Assembly: GCA_039566865.1 (NCBI GenBank)
Contig: CM076958.1
Location: forward strand, 3,038,001-3,102,000
Direction: 5' to 3'
Length of the DNA: 64,000 nucleotides
Origin: Aurelia coerulea
Lineage: Eukaryota > Cnidaria > Scyphozoa > Semaeostomeae > Ulmaridae
Shown here piece after piece: positions 1 through 11,994 of this stretch (positions are counted from its first letter, which is position 1; the number at the start of each line of letters is the position of its first letter). The notes under the pieces were generated by a model, which had not been told where the DNA came from, made no database searches, and was given only the letters and a program-made list of their open reading frames with translations. The position numbers were made by a program, and so were the translations under genes.

Positions 1-362
1 TACAGGTGAAATCGTCTTTTCGTGGGTCACTTTGTGTGGCAAACCCATATCTTACAAACTTGAAATTAAAACTTAAAGGGAAGCAACAGAAGTATCTTCA
101 GAAGTCTCCGTAAATTTGGTAAAAAAAAAACGCTTAAATAATCATCGTCTCTTTAACTACACACTGTAATGGGACATGCCAAAATCATAAGATACATTAG
201 GTTATTTTTGCCACTTGGCCTATGCCTGCTTCAACTATGGCGATACCCAATCTAATTGCTTGCCTGATAAAAAAGACGGATTATATTAGAGGGCATGTTT
301 GCAGTCTCATAGCGTAAGCATGCTCATTAAGCATTTGAATTCAAATGTATGTTGATTTTCAG
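1..362. other. Intron sequence, nothing recognised
   Basis: No exon, repeat end or RNA gene was recognised. It precedes a good splice acceptor (pyrimidine-rich, AG at 361-362) of the first visible YLPM1 exon. Confidence 0.5.
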
Positions 363-3300
363 ATACTCAACCATTGGGAACATACACCAAATCATTTCAA
401 AAGATTAGATGTGAGATCACTGGTACAAGATGCTGCAATTGAAGAGGTAAAGCAATAAGATAAACTATCACGCGCTGTAGGAAACGCGGTAGTTGGTGTG
501 TTTATTGATGATTATGCTTAAAGTGCACCCAAACCCAAAATGTTCATACTTGATCATGATAGAGGGTGTTGAGCTGGGTTGAAAAACGAAAACCAAATTC
601 AATTCCGATGCGTGGTTCCGGAGTTATTTCACACCATTCGGAAGCATTTCCGGAGCATTTCTTGATGAGTTCTATCGGAAAATGAAATAATTTTTTTTGG
701 GTTTATGTGCACTTTAAAAGCTATCGTGGTCTTCATTCCTCTCGGTTTCTGCTTGTTGTTTTGCTTGAAATAGTCCTACCATGACTGCTGCATCCGCCAT
801 TTTGATTTTGTGAACTGGGAAGCTTCCTTCCTCGCAGGGCTTAGCTGCGAAATTGGCCTGGCATTACCCTGCGCGAGAGGAAGCCTCCAGTTCACAAAAT
901 CAAAATGGCGGATGCAGCAGTGATGGTAGGATTATTTCAAGCAAAATAGCAGGCAGAAGCCGAGAGGGATGAAAACCAACTTTTGAATATCATTATCAAT
1001 TAACACACCAACTACTGCGTTTCCTATAGAGCATTGCGTTGCGTTTCCTACAGAATTTAATTAAATTTTCACTTAGACATTTTTTAAGGCAGTCTGTCCT
1101 TTTGATAAATGAAACTAAAATCGATTAAGATCTCTATTGTAAGTGTGCGCTTATTTGCTTTGTCCAAGCAATAATGCATTCATTGGAGGACAAAACGTTT
1201 GATTTCCTTTCTCTCGTTCTACCAGAATCCGTCACAACAAGTTTAGATTAGGAAAATGTGAAAACTGTAAGAAAAATCACAGAATTCATCATCCACGCGG
1301 GCTCTTTTTATTACAGTTTATTATAATTCGTAGTTTTGTAAGATGGGAAACCAAGGGTGTTAGGACACGAATGTTTTGATTACGTATTTATTTACCTTGT
1401 TTCAACCTTTGTCTTGTTTTTTTGTCTTGTTTTCTTCTCTGTTTCCTCTTCAACTGATGTGTGCAAATGAACGGTTTATTTGGCCCAAATGCCTCGTGTT
1501 ATTTGAATATATCTTCCTTGTATTCCTGTGTCTTAGCGCGCCTTCGCAGAAGAAAGGTTTTAAACCGCAATGCCATATTAAATTAAATTGAATAAGCCCT
1601 GTTAGATGATCAGCCCTGTTATTTATTTTGGCAAAGTTATTATGTACCTTCTAAGTTTACAAGTAGCAGGGGAGGAGATTTAAACCTTAACAGTCAACTG
1701 GGACAAAAATGAACTTAATAACGAGAATCCAAGATCAACTTTGCTACCCCTGCAACAAGAACATATTTTTCATCAAATTGAAACAGGTTCTTAATTACAA
1801 GGTGCACAAGTTAAGAGAAACAGCCTCTAGGTTCTTATTTTTGTAGTTTCTTATTTGCGAGGATTTAACGAATTTATCAACAGTACAATAGGAAACTATT
1901 TTGTAGTAGCATTGTTAAGTTTCTTAAGGGAATACTGTTGCACGATCTCCGTGGAGGCGTGCTTAGTAGGCAAATATAAAAAGCTCTTCAAGGCGTGGAG
2001 AATCACAGGTCGATAGCAAGTACTTTTATGAAAGATAGGATCCCTCCCGCCCATCCCCTCCCTGTTTTCAGAGATTCAGGTTACATGTATCAAATGAACG
2101 TACGAGCGATAGGAATAATGTGCTTTCCGTGTTAGCTCTATTTGGCACACCTATATACAATCTTGCTAGACTGACCTCACTACTATATGTGTATTGTAGT
2201 TTAGTTAATAAATAAAGTTATTTTCGGTTGAATGCAATGAATTAGAAAATAACTGTATTTATATGCTTTTTGAGAATTGGATCGGATAGTGTTAATGTTT
2301 GTTTATATGTTGTTCCCATAAACAGGTTGAGATGGAAGAAGTGCCACAACCAGAACCAGTAGAAGAATCAGCCAAGCCAAAAGGAGATGATCCTGATGAT
2401 GATGATGTCGACGAAGAAGATCTGGTAAGTTTCAAATGTTTTGTTCGTTAGTTGTTGTAGGCATATGGGATATAAAGACCTTGACAGCAAAAGGAACAAA
2501 AAGTATTTGCCTAGGACCGTCAAGAATACAGGAGAAGTACGCATAAAACAACTCCCGGGTGTCCCAAAAAACGCAACAGATTCAAAAAATTCTGACGGAA
2601 TCTGTTTCAAATTAATAATCAAATGATTATTTTTATCTAAATCTGCAATGATTAGATTAAATTTTGATATATTTTTCAGAATTTTTGGTGACTTGATTGA
2701 AGAGTTAAAAATCAACAAACTTCAAATTTGCTGTCAGGGCAAAACCAGAGCTACCAGCATTAGTGCAAAGTATACCGTAAAGTTAAAAGAATGGCAATAG
2801 CTGAAACTTTACATGATTACATTAACAAGAACACAGCTTCATTAAGAAGCTGCAACAAAGGGATCTCTTACAGATTCATGAGTTATCCATTCTTGAGGGA
2901 GCTTTCAGTGTTCATTGATAATTGAAAGTATAAATCTAATAATGGCCTAGTAATTTAGAAAAAGCAAGAAACCATCATTTATACTTAAGAAGCATGGCAG
3001 TGTTTTAACGGAAATCTTTATGACAGTGTCTGTTCAATGTTCAATTAAATCGTGCATTTGCGTGTTTGTCAGCAAATCTTTGCAATTGCAGGAATTGTCA
3101 TGTTTTACAATTTGACATTATGATTCATCAATGTTAATGCAGCAGCTCTGGTTTTGACCTTGGGGCAATTTTGAAGTTTGCTGATTTTTAACTCTGCAAC
3201 CAAGTCACCAAAAATACTGAAAAATATATCAAAATTTAATCTAATTATTGCAGATTTGAATAAAAATAATTGTTGGATAATGAGTATGAAACAGTTTGCA

Positions 3301-6300
3301 GTAGAATTTTTCAAATCTGTTGCGTTTTTTTGGGACACCCGGTATGTCTGGAAACGCTAGAACCACAAGAAACTCATGATTTTGTTTGCATTGCAGGGCA
3401 CTTTCCATGTTCCAAAGAAAAGTAAATGGGAAGAAACGAAAGAAGAGCAGTTAGGTAAGTTATGCTTCCAGAGCTTTCGAATTAAGATATATATATTTTG
3501 ATCTTCTTCATTTTGATATTGTCGTTGCAAGAACAAACGTTGCCCTTGTTCAACAGCCTTGCGCAAACGCATGCGCGCTAACCGCTGCAAACTTCACCGA
3601 TGGCCTAATATTGTCAAGAAAAAGGTAAGTGTATTGTGTTTATGAAGTTCTTCATTTACTGAAGTTAAAAGTATATACCGTTAAATTATCGTTTCCCGTA
3701 TTTTAAATGTGATGATAACTTTTGAAATCTTGTTAAAAACCTGGATATTTGGGGAAATTGAGAAAACACGGTACTCCTGAAGTTATAGAAAATTAGTTAT
3801 TGCTGGTAGTACATTGGTAGTAGCTTTGTTTGAAAAAGGTTCAATTCCTTGGGGTTAAAATTTGACACGGATTGAACATGATCCTGCTTCAATGATATGA
3901 GAAAATGGCTAGGAAAAGTACAAAAGGGAAAATGAAAAGAAAATGACAAAATGTAACAGGGAGGGAAATGAAAAAATTGGTTGAATTAAACTACTGCTGG
4001 GATGTGAGAACTGTAAAACTCTGTATGTAAGGTCTTACAGGATTGGCTGGTAACTTAACAAAAGCTTATTGTTTTAGTTCTTTGCTCGTCAGAACTTTTG
4101 CAACCAATATATTCCTTCAAATAAATACAACCAACCAATCGCCTGTGATCTTTCCCCAAGTCCCTTCTAAATTAAAATGCGCGTTCGCTTATTACTAGGC
4201 ATTTAAGGCAGGGCTCTTATTCATAAGAAAATCTGCCATTGCGTGCAAAGCAAGCACAAAGTGCAATCAGCGTCACAGCGATGCAGTTATAGCGTCTGCA
4301 AACGGTTTCTGGAAGGACCAGAGTGCACGAAACTGCCATTTTACGTAGATGATATGTTTAGACAGATTTTTGTTGGTTCTTTAATAGAAACGAGGTAAGT
4401 GGAAAATTAGTACTTTGTAACGAAATGTCATTGCAAGGAGTCGAATTTACGTCAACCGTTTGATGTGAATTCGACAACTTAATGGTAGATGACTAGATTA
4501 AATGTGTGGTCAGTAACAGTGCCTTATCATTCTTTGAAGCAGCTAAATTATTCTTTAAATATCGATCATCGAGCAGAATTAAAGAAAGGATGCATTGCAA
4601 CCTAGTTTCGGTGTTATTTTGTTGTTGTGATTCTCGCCATCCTTGGCGAAAGCTATTGGTTCGACTCCTGATGCCACTGGCTAGGTTGGTACTTCTGAGG
4701 AGAGTAGACTCCATAGCTTCAGCCAGTAACAGAGTGTACGCTTTTTAGATCAATACCTACTGTCTATAAAGAGTATTCTATCACTGAACTGAACTCACTT
4801 GAACGTTTCGAACTGTGGCAAGTGGCAACCTGAAAAGTATCGACAGCAACAAATTCTTAGAAGTTTCTCGTATCGCAATCAGTTTTCGTTTATCTGAGAC
4901 GTTGTTTCGTGAAACTGTTTGCATCAAAGATTTTTGTTGAACGATGTTGTCATCCCCTAAACTGATTGGTCGGTAACTCGACTTGCAAATTAAGCCTGCC
5001 AATCATTTCAAGTCCTTTTTATGTCGATGACTTAATAGCCCATGCAACTCAAAACAGCGTTGCTTGTGTTTTTCGTGGAATCCGTAATATTTGTACCCAA
5101 TACAGAAATAAGCTAATCAATTGATGCTTGCTGAAACTGTTTTGTAGTGTTTTATTTTTTGTGATGTGGTTGTTGCACTATGGAATATGCACTCCAAATT
5201 ACAACGCATTGGTGCTTATTTTGCAGCAAAACTCGATGGTATTCGTCCTGGTAAAGAAAAAAGAAAAGCAACAACATCAGTTTTTGATGATGATGATTAT
5301 GATGATGATCCGTATGATGAAAGAGAAGAGGATATGAGAATCGGCAAAAAGAGGGTAAGCATTTCTATGACTTGAAAATTGAATTGAATTGACTACTGCT
5401 GGCATGACGACAGGTAATAACCAACTTATAAGAGCTGCTTGGAGATACTTAGCAGTGACCAATGACAGTTCCATTTTACCTTGAACTGTTTGCATTATCT
5501 CAACAGTCTAGACTGATTACATGGCCGTAGTTGTCGCTGTTGATAGGCTGCCAGACGCTCTAACTATGAGCGGTCTCGGTTTGGTGTAGGTTTCTTTATG
5601 AGGAGCAATTATTAGGACTCATCGCAATTAGTCTACTCACCAATCCTTGCTTGCTCATTTTTGGTCACGGAGTGTACCATTGTGGTCTGCATATTTATAT
5701 CTCTTCCCATGCTGCTTTGCGAGACGAGCAAAAAAGTGGTGAGACGCGCAAAGGAAATGAATCTGATTGGATCAAGCCGATAAAAGAAAAAATAACGGGA
5801 CTTATCATTGGACAAGATAGGAAGGAGCGGGGCACCTTACAAACAGGAAAAGAGAGTTTTTTATAGGCTCTTTGTCATGCAAAGTTCAAGCATTGCTGCC
5901 ACTATCACTGAACAAAGCGTTGTTTACCTTGGAAAATAACGAGAAGAACGCCTTATTATGGCCTTCGCTGTGCAGGTTGATATGACTGCTCGAGGAGCTA
6001 TTGGCCTGTGGCGAGCACAAGACTGTTTTAGTGATAAAATGTGTGGAGCACACATGTTTCAAGGGTTTTTAGAATACAAAATGTTTCGATGCACGTAGTG
6101 ACCTACCTCTAAGGTTTGTTCGATTTTCTCCAACATTGAATATTTTCTGACATAAAAAGATTGCAGCCCCAGTGTTATCTCAATTAAAGTCTATTTTTTG
6201 TAAGGATTATATCCTCACGCGAAAATGGCGGCATGATCTCTAAAATCTTGCATATTGTTCATACCGTAAAGCTCTATTACGCCCCCGGGGGCTTATTTAA

Positions 6301-7417
6301 TTTTGGAAGAGAGTGGGGCTTAGTTACAAAGTCAAATGCCGAAGATATAAATGATAGCTTTGTACTTCTTTTGCCCTTTATCTTGCGGAATCAACATACA
6401 ATTTCATGAGTCAACTACACCACAAATTTGATGCAGTTTGTATCCCAAGCCATATTTTTGGGTTATGGGTATTACAGCCCCAACTTTACATCTAATGTTA
6501 GACAGACTGCAGTACAGTATTTGTCATTTTTCTTTTTTAATTGTATGTAGCATTTGTGTAAATTGTATGTAGTTTAGCTTTTTTTAAACAATGCCATGGG
6601 GTAGTCATAGTCTTTTGCTCCTCATGGTATCGGCCTTGTAGTATTGTAAAGTAGTTTGTAGGTAGAGTAATCCGTAGCATGTATTGTAAATTTTTAATGG
6701 AATATATAAAAAGAAAATTAAAAAATAAAATAATCCCAATCCACCTTAAACATAACATGCAAACTCGTTTAGTTAGATAAATGGAAAATCCTTGGTAACC
6801 TCTGGCATTTAATGTAAGTGGGGAGAGGCGGCTTCTTAGAGATGGAGGATTTATTTGGAGTTTTGGCTTAGAAGGGAGGGGTTTATGAGAGATGGGACCG
6901 GGGGGTGGGGCTAAATAGCGCTTTTCCACTATTCCGAAAGTGAAGGTTGAATTTTGATATCTGGGTACATAGACAGCAGACTTTCCTTTCCATGTTAGTA
7001 GCTATCTTCTTCTCATGTGAAAATTTGAACTTATCTGTGTTCATGTACTCATCCAAAGAACACGTTCCTCATATGATAATAATAATAATTATTTTTAAAT
7101 ATCTGTTTAATCAAAGTAGGCTAGAAAATGAATAGCTAAATTACAGCTAATTAAGGTCTTCTATTTACAATATATATAATTTACAATAAAACTATTAACA
7201 TATATTACAGGACAAATCAGTGTTAAAATCTATCAAGAACCTAACCAGATATACAATCTCATTTGAGTCCTGGCATCAATACGATACTTTCTTCCAACAG
7301 GTTCGTTGGGCAGACATAGAGGAACGCAAACAAGTAGAGCACAGAAAGAGAATTGGTTTCTGCATTGGCACTGATTGGAGCATGTTAACAGATCCAAATG
7401 CTCAAGTCCCTCTTTGA
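363..7417 (+). CDS. YLPM1: YLPM1 (ZAP3) orthologue, 3' part of gene, five coding exons
   Basis: Exons 363-446, 2326-2424, 3397-3454, 5227-5354 and 7301-7417 splice in frame (phases 0, 0, 1, 0; GT..AG throughout) to give the last 161 residues; upstream exons lie outside the window. The first exon reads ILNHWEHTPNHFKRLDVRSL then VQDAAIEE, and the next starts VEMEE, a block typical of the YLPM1 C-terminus. It is followed by an acidic stretch, KSKWEE, KLDGIRPG, a second Asp-rich stretch, and KKRVRWADIEERK..GFCIGTDW. The family is a large nuclear protein with a P-loop kinase-like domain (not seen here) that binds protein phosphatase 1; the RVRW sequence fits the RVxF docking consensus and is split exactly by the last intron. 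The tail is short, stopping about 8 residues after TDWSMLTD. Introns 1 and 2 carry palindromic elements. Identification is by remembered family motifs, strong because the motif order is complete. Confidence 0.9.
473..1032. mobile_element. Palindromic foldback element in YLPM1 intron
   Basis: The left arm (473-517 continuing at 718-838) matches the reverse complement of 868-1032: GTAGTTGGTGTGTT pairs with AACACACCAACTAC, and further in ATTTTGATTTTGTGAACTGG pairs with CCAGTTCACAAAATCAAAAT. The spacer is about 30 bp. The left arm is interrupted by the TTAA-flanked element at 518-717, so the undisturbed element was about 360 bp. There is no coding capacity; this is a non-autonomous inverted-repeat transposon of unassigned superfamily. 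Confidence 0.75.
518..717. mobile_element. piggyBac-type MITE nested in the foldback element
   Basis: TTAA at 518-521 is followed by AGTGCACCCAAACCC; the other end reads GGGTTTATGTGCACT followed by TTAA at 714-717. TTAA duplication plus terminal inverted repeats is the signature of piggyBac-type elements. The body of 192 bp has no ORF. The opposite arm of the host element shows the site without the insertion. Confidence 0.7.
1033..2325. other. YLPM1 intron, no gene recognised
   Basis: AT-rich intron. The stretch near 1340-1400 (AAGGGTGTTAGGACACGAATG) resembles 13010-13065, so part of it is probably an old dispersed repeat. A short ORF of 71 codons at 1376 has no recognisable product. Confidence 0.4.
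2555..3342. mobile_element. CCGGGTGTCCC-type palindromic MITE in YLPM1 intron
   Basis: The left end CCGGGTGTCCCAAAAAACGC and right end GCGTTTTTTTGGGACACCCGG are inverted repeats; the arms are about 220 bp each (2555-2776 and 3120-3342) and include matching stretches such as TCACCAAAAAT. TA follows the right end. The same termini occur at 50408-51384 and 62124-62516. No transposase. Inferred to be mobilised by a Tc1/mariner-type enzyme because of the TA target. Confidence 0.75.
3557..3624 (+). other. Cryptic or poison exon candidate in YLPM1 intron 3
   Basis: A 68-bp stretch is bounded by an acceptor (TTGTTCAACAG) and a consensus donor (AAAAAG then GTAAGT). It joins in frame to exon 3 and would add a basic run, ALRKRMRANRCKLHRWPN then IVKKK. 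Inclusion would shift the next exon (5227) out of frame and end translation early. It may be a decoy pair of sites or a regulated poison exon; no conservation evidence is available. Confidence 0.25.
3625..7300. other. YLPM1 introns flanking exon 5227-5354
   Basis: Apart from the exon, no coding sequence was recognised. 6260-6310 carries the G/C-rich block CGCCCCCGGGGGCTTATTTA, and 6890-6912 carries GGACCGGGGGGTGGGGCTA. I take these for parts of a dispersed repeat but could not define its ends. Confidence 0.4.
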
Positions 7418-7502
7418 GATGAACATGTATGTTGTTATTACAGACATTCTAGTGTAATAGTTTGATGTTTCTAAGTATTCATTTTTGTTCGTTGGTTGTT
7501 CA

Positions 7503-7963
7503 GCATATGTTCTAATCATTAAAAAGATTGGTGTAAAGTTTTATGACCAATATCTTTGAACTGAATAGCTTGAAAGAAACTTTAGCTGCTTTGCTATAAT
7601 GTTACCTTAGGACTTTTCTGAGATCTTCAGTATTTCAGAATTAAAAGGGGTTTCTTTGGTTTTCTTCCTTTTTTACGAATTCAGTATAAACTTTGAAAGC
7701 GTTTCATACCAACGTGATGTTTAAACATTTTGACGAATCACAGCATCATATTAAAGAAAGAACTAATCCATTAATGCCTGCAGTATGGTATCATGCAAAG
7801 GTCTTTCACTCTTCTGGTTTGCGCTTTAGAAATTTCATTTTGTCATGTCCTGAAATTAGTTGAAGTACAGAAGTAGCAAAGTAGCTTAAGTTTCAAGCCA
7901 TTCAATTCAAAGAAATTGGTCATGTGATTTTACACGAACCTTTTAGAGATCTGGAACATATGC
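7503..7963. mobile_element. Palindromic MITE, family H copy 1, just downstream of YLPM1
   Basis: The left end GCATATGTTCTAATCATTAA matches the reverse complement of the right end (GATCTGGAACATATGC). Inside, GGTGTAAAGTTTTATGACC pairs with GGTCATGTGATTTTACAC and GAATAGCTTGAAAG is the inverse partner of CAAGCCATTC. It begins 86 bp after the YLPM1 stop, so the 3' UTR probably runs into it. Copies 2 and 3 are at 10262 and 11995. Confidence 0.7.
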
Positions 7964-9815
7964 TTGGTTGTTCAGGGCTGAAAAGCGTTTATTTCGAGAT
8001 GCCATTGCATGAATTTCCTATTGGTTGTAGCGAGTTCTACAAGCAATGAGGCTAGCCATACATTAATTTCCGTCGCCAGAGACTAAATGGGGAGTTCAAG
8101 AAACTGCGACGGCAACTACAAATGCAACTACGAAACTACTGCAACGCATTGTTTGCTGTTGTTTCAGAAAATCAGATCCCTTGTTTTCGGGTGAACTTGC
8201 TTCCCTTGAGGGACTGTGTGAAGTTGCCCTTTTCCATTGCACAACTTGGAAATTCCATTTCTGATGTTCTGCACTTCAGAGCTAGGCACCTTAGGTAAAA
8301 CTGGCTCTTTTTAAGTGTTAATTTTCAAAGGAAAAATATGATTCTCAGGCATTTAATTGAAGAGAAAGATTTCATACAGTAAAAACCCGCGTAATCCTCG
8401 TTATCAATGACAAAAACTTTACAATATCACCTCGTTGGCGACAGAAATCTTTAGGTTTTCAAACTTTCTTAGATTTAAAACTTAGACGAAAGTACGGTAC
8501 ACTACTACATGTTTTATCGCCACATGAGACTGATTTTCTGCCGTACGAGTTGCTAGTGAAAGTTAATCCGTATCTGCAAAAATCTAAAGTTAACACATAT
8601 TCAGCCTCATATGAATTTGGCGTTATGTAGATGATTATTTTGCGATTCATTCCCCATAGACGGTCACAGTGACTCTAATCATTGCTGTGCTTTGAAGCGG
8701 AGCTTGGTTTAGGTTTTGCAAATTCTTTGAAGCGGTTCTTTGAAAGGGAATCATGCCCTAGATTGAAACCGGATTTTCTTTCCGGACGGAGTGAACTTTT
8801 AGATATGAATTGAGATATATACCACAAAGTCTCGTGCTTATATCTCGTCATTTTTCTCCACTTTCAATTTGTTTGCCCACTCCCCTGAACTTGTTTTCAT
8901 TTATAATCTCACATCTTGCTTATCTATCTTTCAGGCTTTTCAATCAAACTATGAGAACGATGTTTTTACAGACTTGCCATTGATAGCTCATGCAGTTTTG
9001 CCTTAAAAGGTGATTAATTGTTCCATCAAATTTCATTTTATCTTTTTTCAAGATATTCCATTTTTTATTCTTGAATCTTGTAGAAAAATCCAGGTTAAAA
9101 CCATACCAGAACCACATCCAAAGAGATTCCCAGATAAATCTCATGTCCCATTTTCTGTTCGCTTATGAAATGAAATTCCAATTTCCCTTGGCCATTTTAC
9201 ACTACATTTGATCGTAAAGACTCTGAAAGGTGTTTAGCAGTAATTTTAACGAAAGTAAATTTATCCATCGCAAATGCGCAAGATTCACGTTGGCATAAGG
9301 CGCTGTGCAACCATTGCCAAGAACTGACCACTGCATGCGTTGCACTGTTTTACTTGCCCAATTGCTCCCATAACCGAGTGTTTCCCATGATTTTCCTCAA
9401 AGGATCCCTGTCCTCTCGTGCATGCCTCTATCCCCTTATACCAACCCCTGTCTCCTCGGATCATTTCAAATTATGACCAGAACTAGCTTTGCTATACCTC
9501 CCTCCTGTTAAATCGGAAACAAAGTATTTAGCAAACAGTATTATTGTAAAATCAGAAGCGTTACGGCAAGCAAGCTTTGCACGGCAAAACTTCATTTTGC
9601 GACATTGTTTCTGCGCACTTTTGCGTATTGGAGTCTGCTCATAGTTTTTGCTTGGGGCTGATCGAAGCACATTGAGTCACACTCAGCTGTTGGCAAGCTT
9701 AGCTGCAGGAAAGGATGGCTTTTATTCATGGACATTTTATTAAGAGTAGATTTGTAAACGTTGTAGAAGCTTTTTGACGTTTTGAGTCTGTTCACTCATT
9801 TTGATAAATAGACCA
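7964..9815. other. Gene-free stretch
   Basis: No exon with good borders and a recognisable product was found on either strand. 8378-8410 (TACAGTAAAAACCCGCGTAA) matches the terminus of the element at 37812-38295 and is probably a fragment of that family. Confidence 0.4.
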
Positions 9816-10060
9816 CCGGGTGAGTCAAAAAAGGTTAGAATGTTTGACTGGCTGTGAAATAAATAGTATATGCTGCCGATATTCTAAATTGAAATGTTCA
9901 TGTATCAGTCAAAAGCTATCCTAGATCTGAAGATTTTGTTTGGTAAAATCACTCATCATGTAGACCCAGAAATTAAGAAAATTCTTGCAAGGGGTTTCTG
10001 TGTGAACGAGAATTCCATGATCGATTTTGGTCCACTATCGACTTTTTCAGAATGTTGACA
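9816..10060 (+). mobile_element. CCGGGTGAGTC-type MITE, left half only (family A)
   Basis: Begins CCGGGTGAGTCAAAAAAGG and stays alignable with the left half of the element at 39312 (GATATTC.., ATCAGTCAAAAGCTA, TTTTGTTTGGTAAAATCA, CACTCATC, CCCAGAAATT) until about 10040. The right half is missing. The sense strand contains AATAAA near its start, as does the 39312 copy. Confidence 0.65.
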
Positions 10061-10261
10061 CAAAGTAGTTTTTTGGAAGGGGAATCGATGAGAACTGTTT
10101 TTTCCTGGTTTGTAGGGATATGAGCTTGGTCTTATTCAGTCATGATGCAGTTAACAGTATGTCAATGTGGAAAGATTAGTAATTTTTACCAATCCTTCTG
10201 CCAGTGTTTTTGCAATCATATTCAAAAACATTTTCCAAGAGTTGCCAGCATAGGCAAGCTT

Positions 10262-10761
10262 AGGGCTCAAAATCTTTCAAATATTCAAAAAGGTCGGTGT
10301 AAAATTCTATTCCATTTTTCTTTGAATTGAATGGTTTGAAAGGAACTTATCGTACTTTGTTGTAAATCTGCCATGGAAATTTGTTGATACCTTGATTTTT
10401 TTCAAAATGGCGGCTATTTGAATATTTTTTAAAAAGTTCATGGAAAATTGTGTAAAAATTTCAATCATTGTAAATCCAAAACCAATAGAAGAACAATGAT
10501 ATAACCTTCAAGGAAACCATAGTTTATGAAGGTCTACAAGTAGCAAGTAGAATTCTGTAGCTTTTCTGGTTTAGGATTTAGAAATTTGATTACGTCATAT
10601 CCTCAAATTTAACAAATAACGCCATTTTGAAACTATTCAAGATATCAATAAAATTCCACGACAGATTTACAGTAAAAAACTCCAAGTTCCTTCCAAGCCA
10701 TTTAATTCAAAGAAAACTGTGATAGAATTTTACACCGACCTTTTTTAAAGATTTGAGCCCT
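10262..10761. mobile_element. Palindromic MITE, family H copy 2
   Basis: The left end AGGGCTCAAAATCTTTCAAA pairs with the right end TTTAAAGATTTGAGCCCT. Inside, AAAAAGGTCGGTGTAAAATT pairs with AATTTTACACCGACCTTTTT. The body is about 500 bp, non-coding, and the inner part resembles copies 1 and 3. Confidence 0.75.
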
Positions 10762-11012
10762 ATGTTCCAAGCTGTCATAAAGTGAAATTCACTTCTTCTT
10801 GAAAAAGTGAGTGAACAGATTCAATAGGTGGCAAGATACCTTATTTTGTTGTTGTTTTAACTCATATCAGAATGCTTAAACTCTCGTCGTTAAGTTTATT
10901 TGTGTTTCTTGTCTCCAATCTGCACTTGTGCGCTTGCGTGCGTTTTGTGACAAGTTTATGCACTGATAAAGAAATTATGCTGTGGTGAAAATATTTTATT
11001 GTTAGTTTCGAG

Positions 11013-11285
11013 TTATTTCTTGGCGATGTTTTCTTCCATTGCTTTACCGTTCGGGATACTATCAGTGAAAGTCTTTAGGATTTTCTCCCGAAGAGCTAGA
11101 CCCCCGTTTAAGATCTTTGGATTCTGCGTAGTAGCGATTTCAGGGTCATCGTTCTTCATTCGTCCTTTGTAAATTCGCGCATGCTCCAAAGATCTTCGCC
11201 CATTCCTTTGATGAGCGAGCCAATCAGAGTTAACGTCTTTTGCATTGTGATTTACAAAAGGGGAAGTTCGCAGTATCCCGAACAA
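11013..11285 (-). CDS. Uncertain 90-codon ORF with nearby polyA signal
   Basis: An uninterrupted ORF of 90 codons starts with ATG and ends in TAA; 13 bp beyond the stop an AATAAA lies on the same strand (10995-11000). The product is hydrophilic (KGRMKNDDPEIATTQNPKI..) with no signal peptide, membrane segment or motif I recognise. It could be a small single-exon gene, a processed fragment or chance. There is no splice or homology support. Confidence 0.2.
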   Translation of the reverse strand: MFGILRTSPFVNHNAKDVNSDWLAHQRNGRRSLEHARIYKGRMKNDDPEIATTQNPKILNGGLALREKILKTFTDSIPNGKAMEENIAKK

Positions 11286-11994
11286 TTTATTTTAAGTAGG
11301 CTGGGGTGGTATTTAGCTATATTAGAGCTAATTTAGGCCTTCTACGCATGCCGCATCCAGGCATGGGACCCCTGGTTTAACGTCCCTTCCAAGGCAATGG
11401 AAGGTCGCCCATCTGGATTTGGACCTCGCAGGACCAAGCTCAACTGCAGTTGCCTGACCGTAACTTAATAAGCCGCTCGGCCATTCACCCCACACGCACA
11501 TATCTATGCTGTATATGGACATCTCGTCTTTAGTAGCTCGCGCTGTTCTACGAACTATAGATTTGCTTCTTCAAATCAGGTAACAGAAGTTGAATTTTCA
11601 TGCAAATCTGTACGCAATCTATATTTGCAAAATTCTGCGTGCGCCAGCAAGAATCTGCGCGCACGAGTGAAATTATGTGGTCTCCGAAGTTTCTTCATCG
11701 GTGTTAGCTGAAGGCAAACTGCGATGCGTTGGTTTTTTGCCGTACTCGCAAGATGATGGTCTCCAATGACTTTCGTACGGTAAGTGGATGCTTGAAAGTC
11801 TCTCGCAAACATCGATAAACGTTTTGGATTACTTGGACAGTCGTGGTGAGTCACGACGAATCACTAGCCCTTTTTGATCACTTTATCAGGTAGCATCAGG
11901 TAAGTCGTACAGATTATCAGTCTTTTACACCTTCGACTCACCTCAGGGAGCATGATAAAATGTTTAGCAATACAACGTATAGGCTTTATCATGG
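11286..11994. other. Gene-free stretch
   Basis: Short ORFs occur on the - strand at 11328-11522 and 11576-11854, but none shows a recognisable motif. Nothing else seen. Confidence 0.35.

Noticed and set aside
6537..6929. 130-codon - strand ORF starting with a Pro-rich stretch
   Set aside because: It lies in a YLPM1 intron across a G-rich repeat block, opposite the gene. The Pro-rich start is the reverse of the G tracts.
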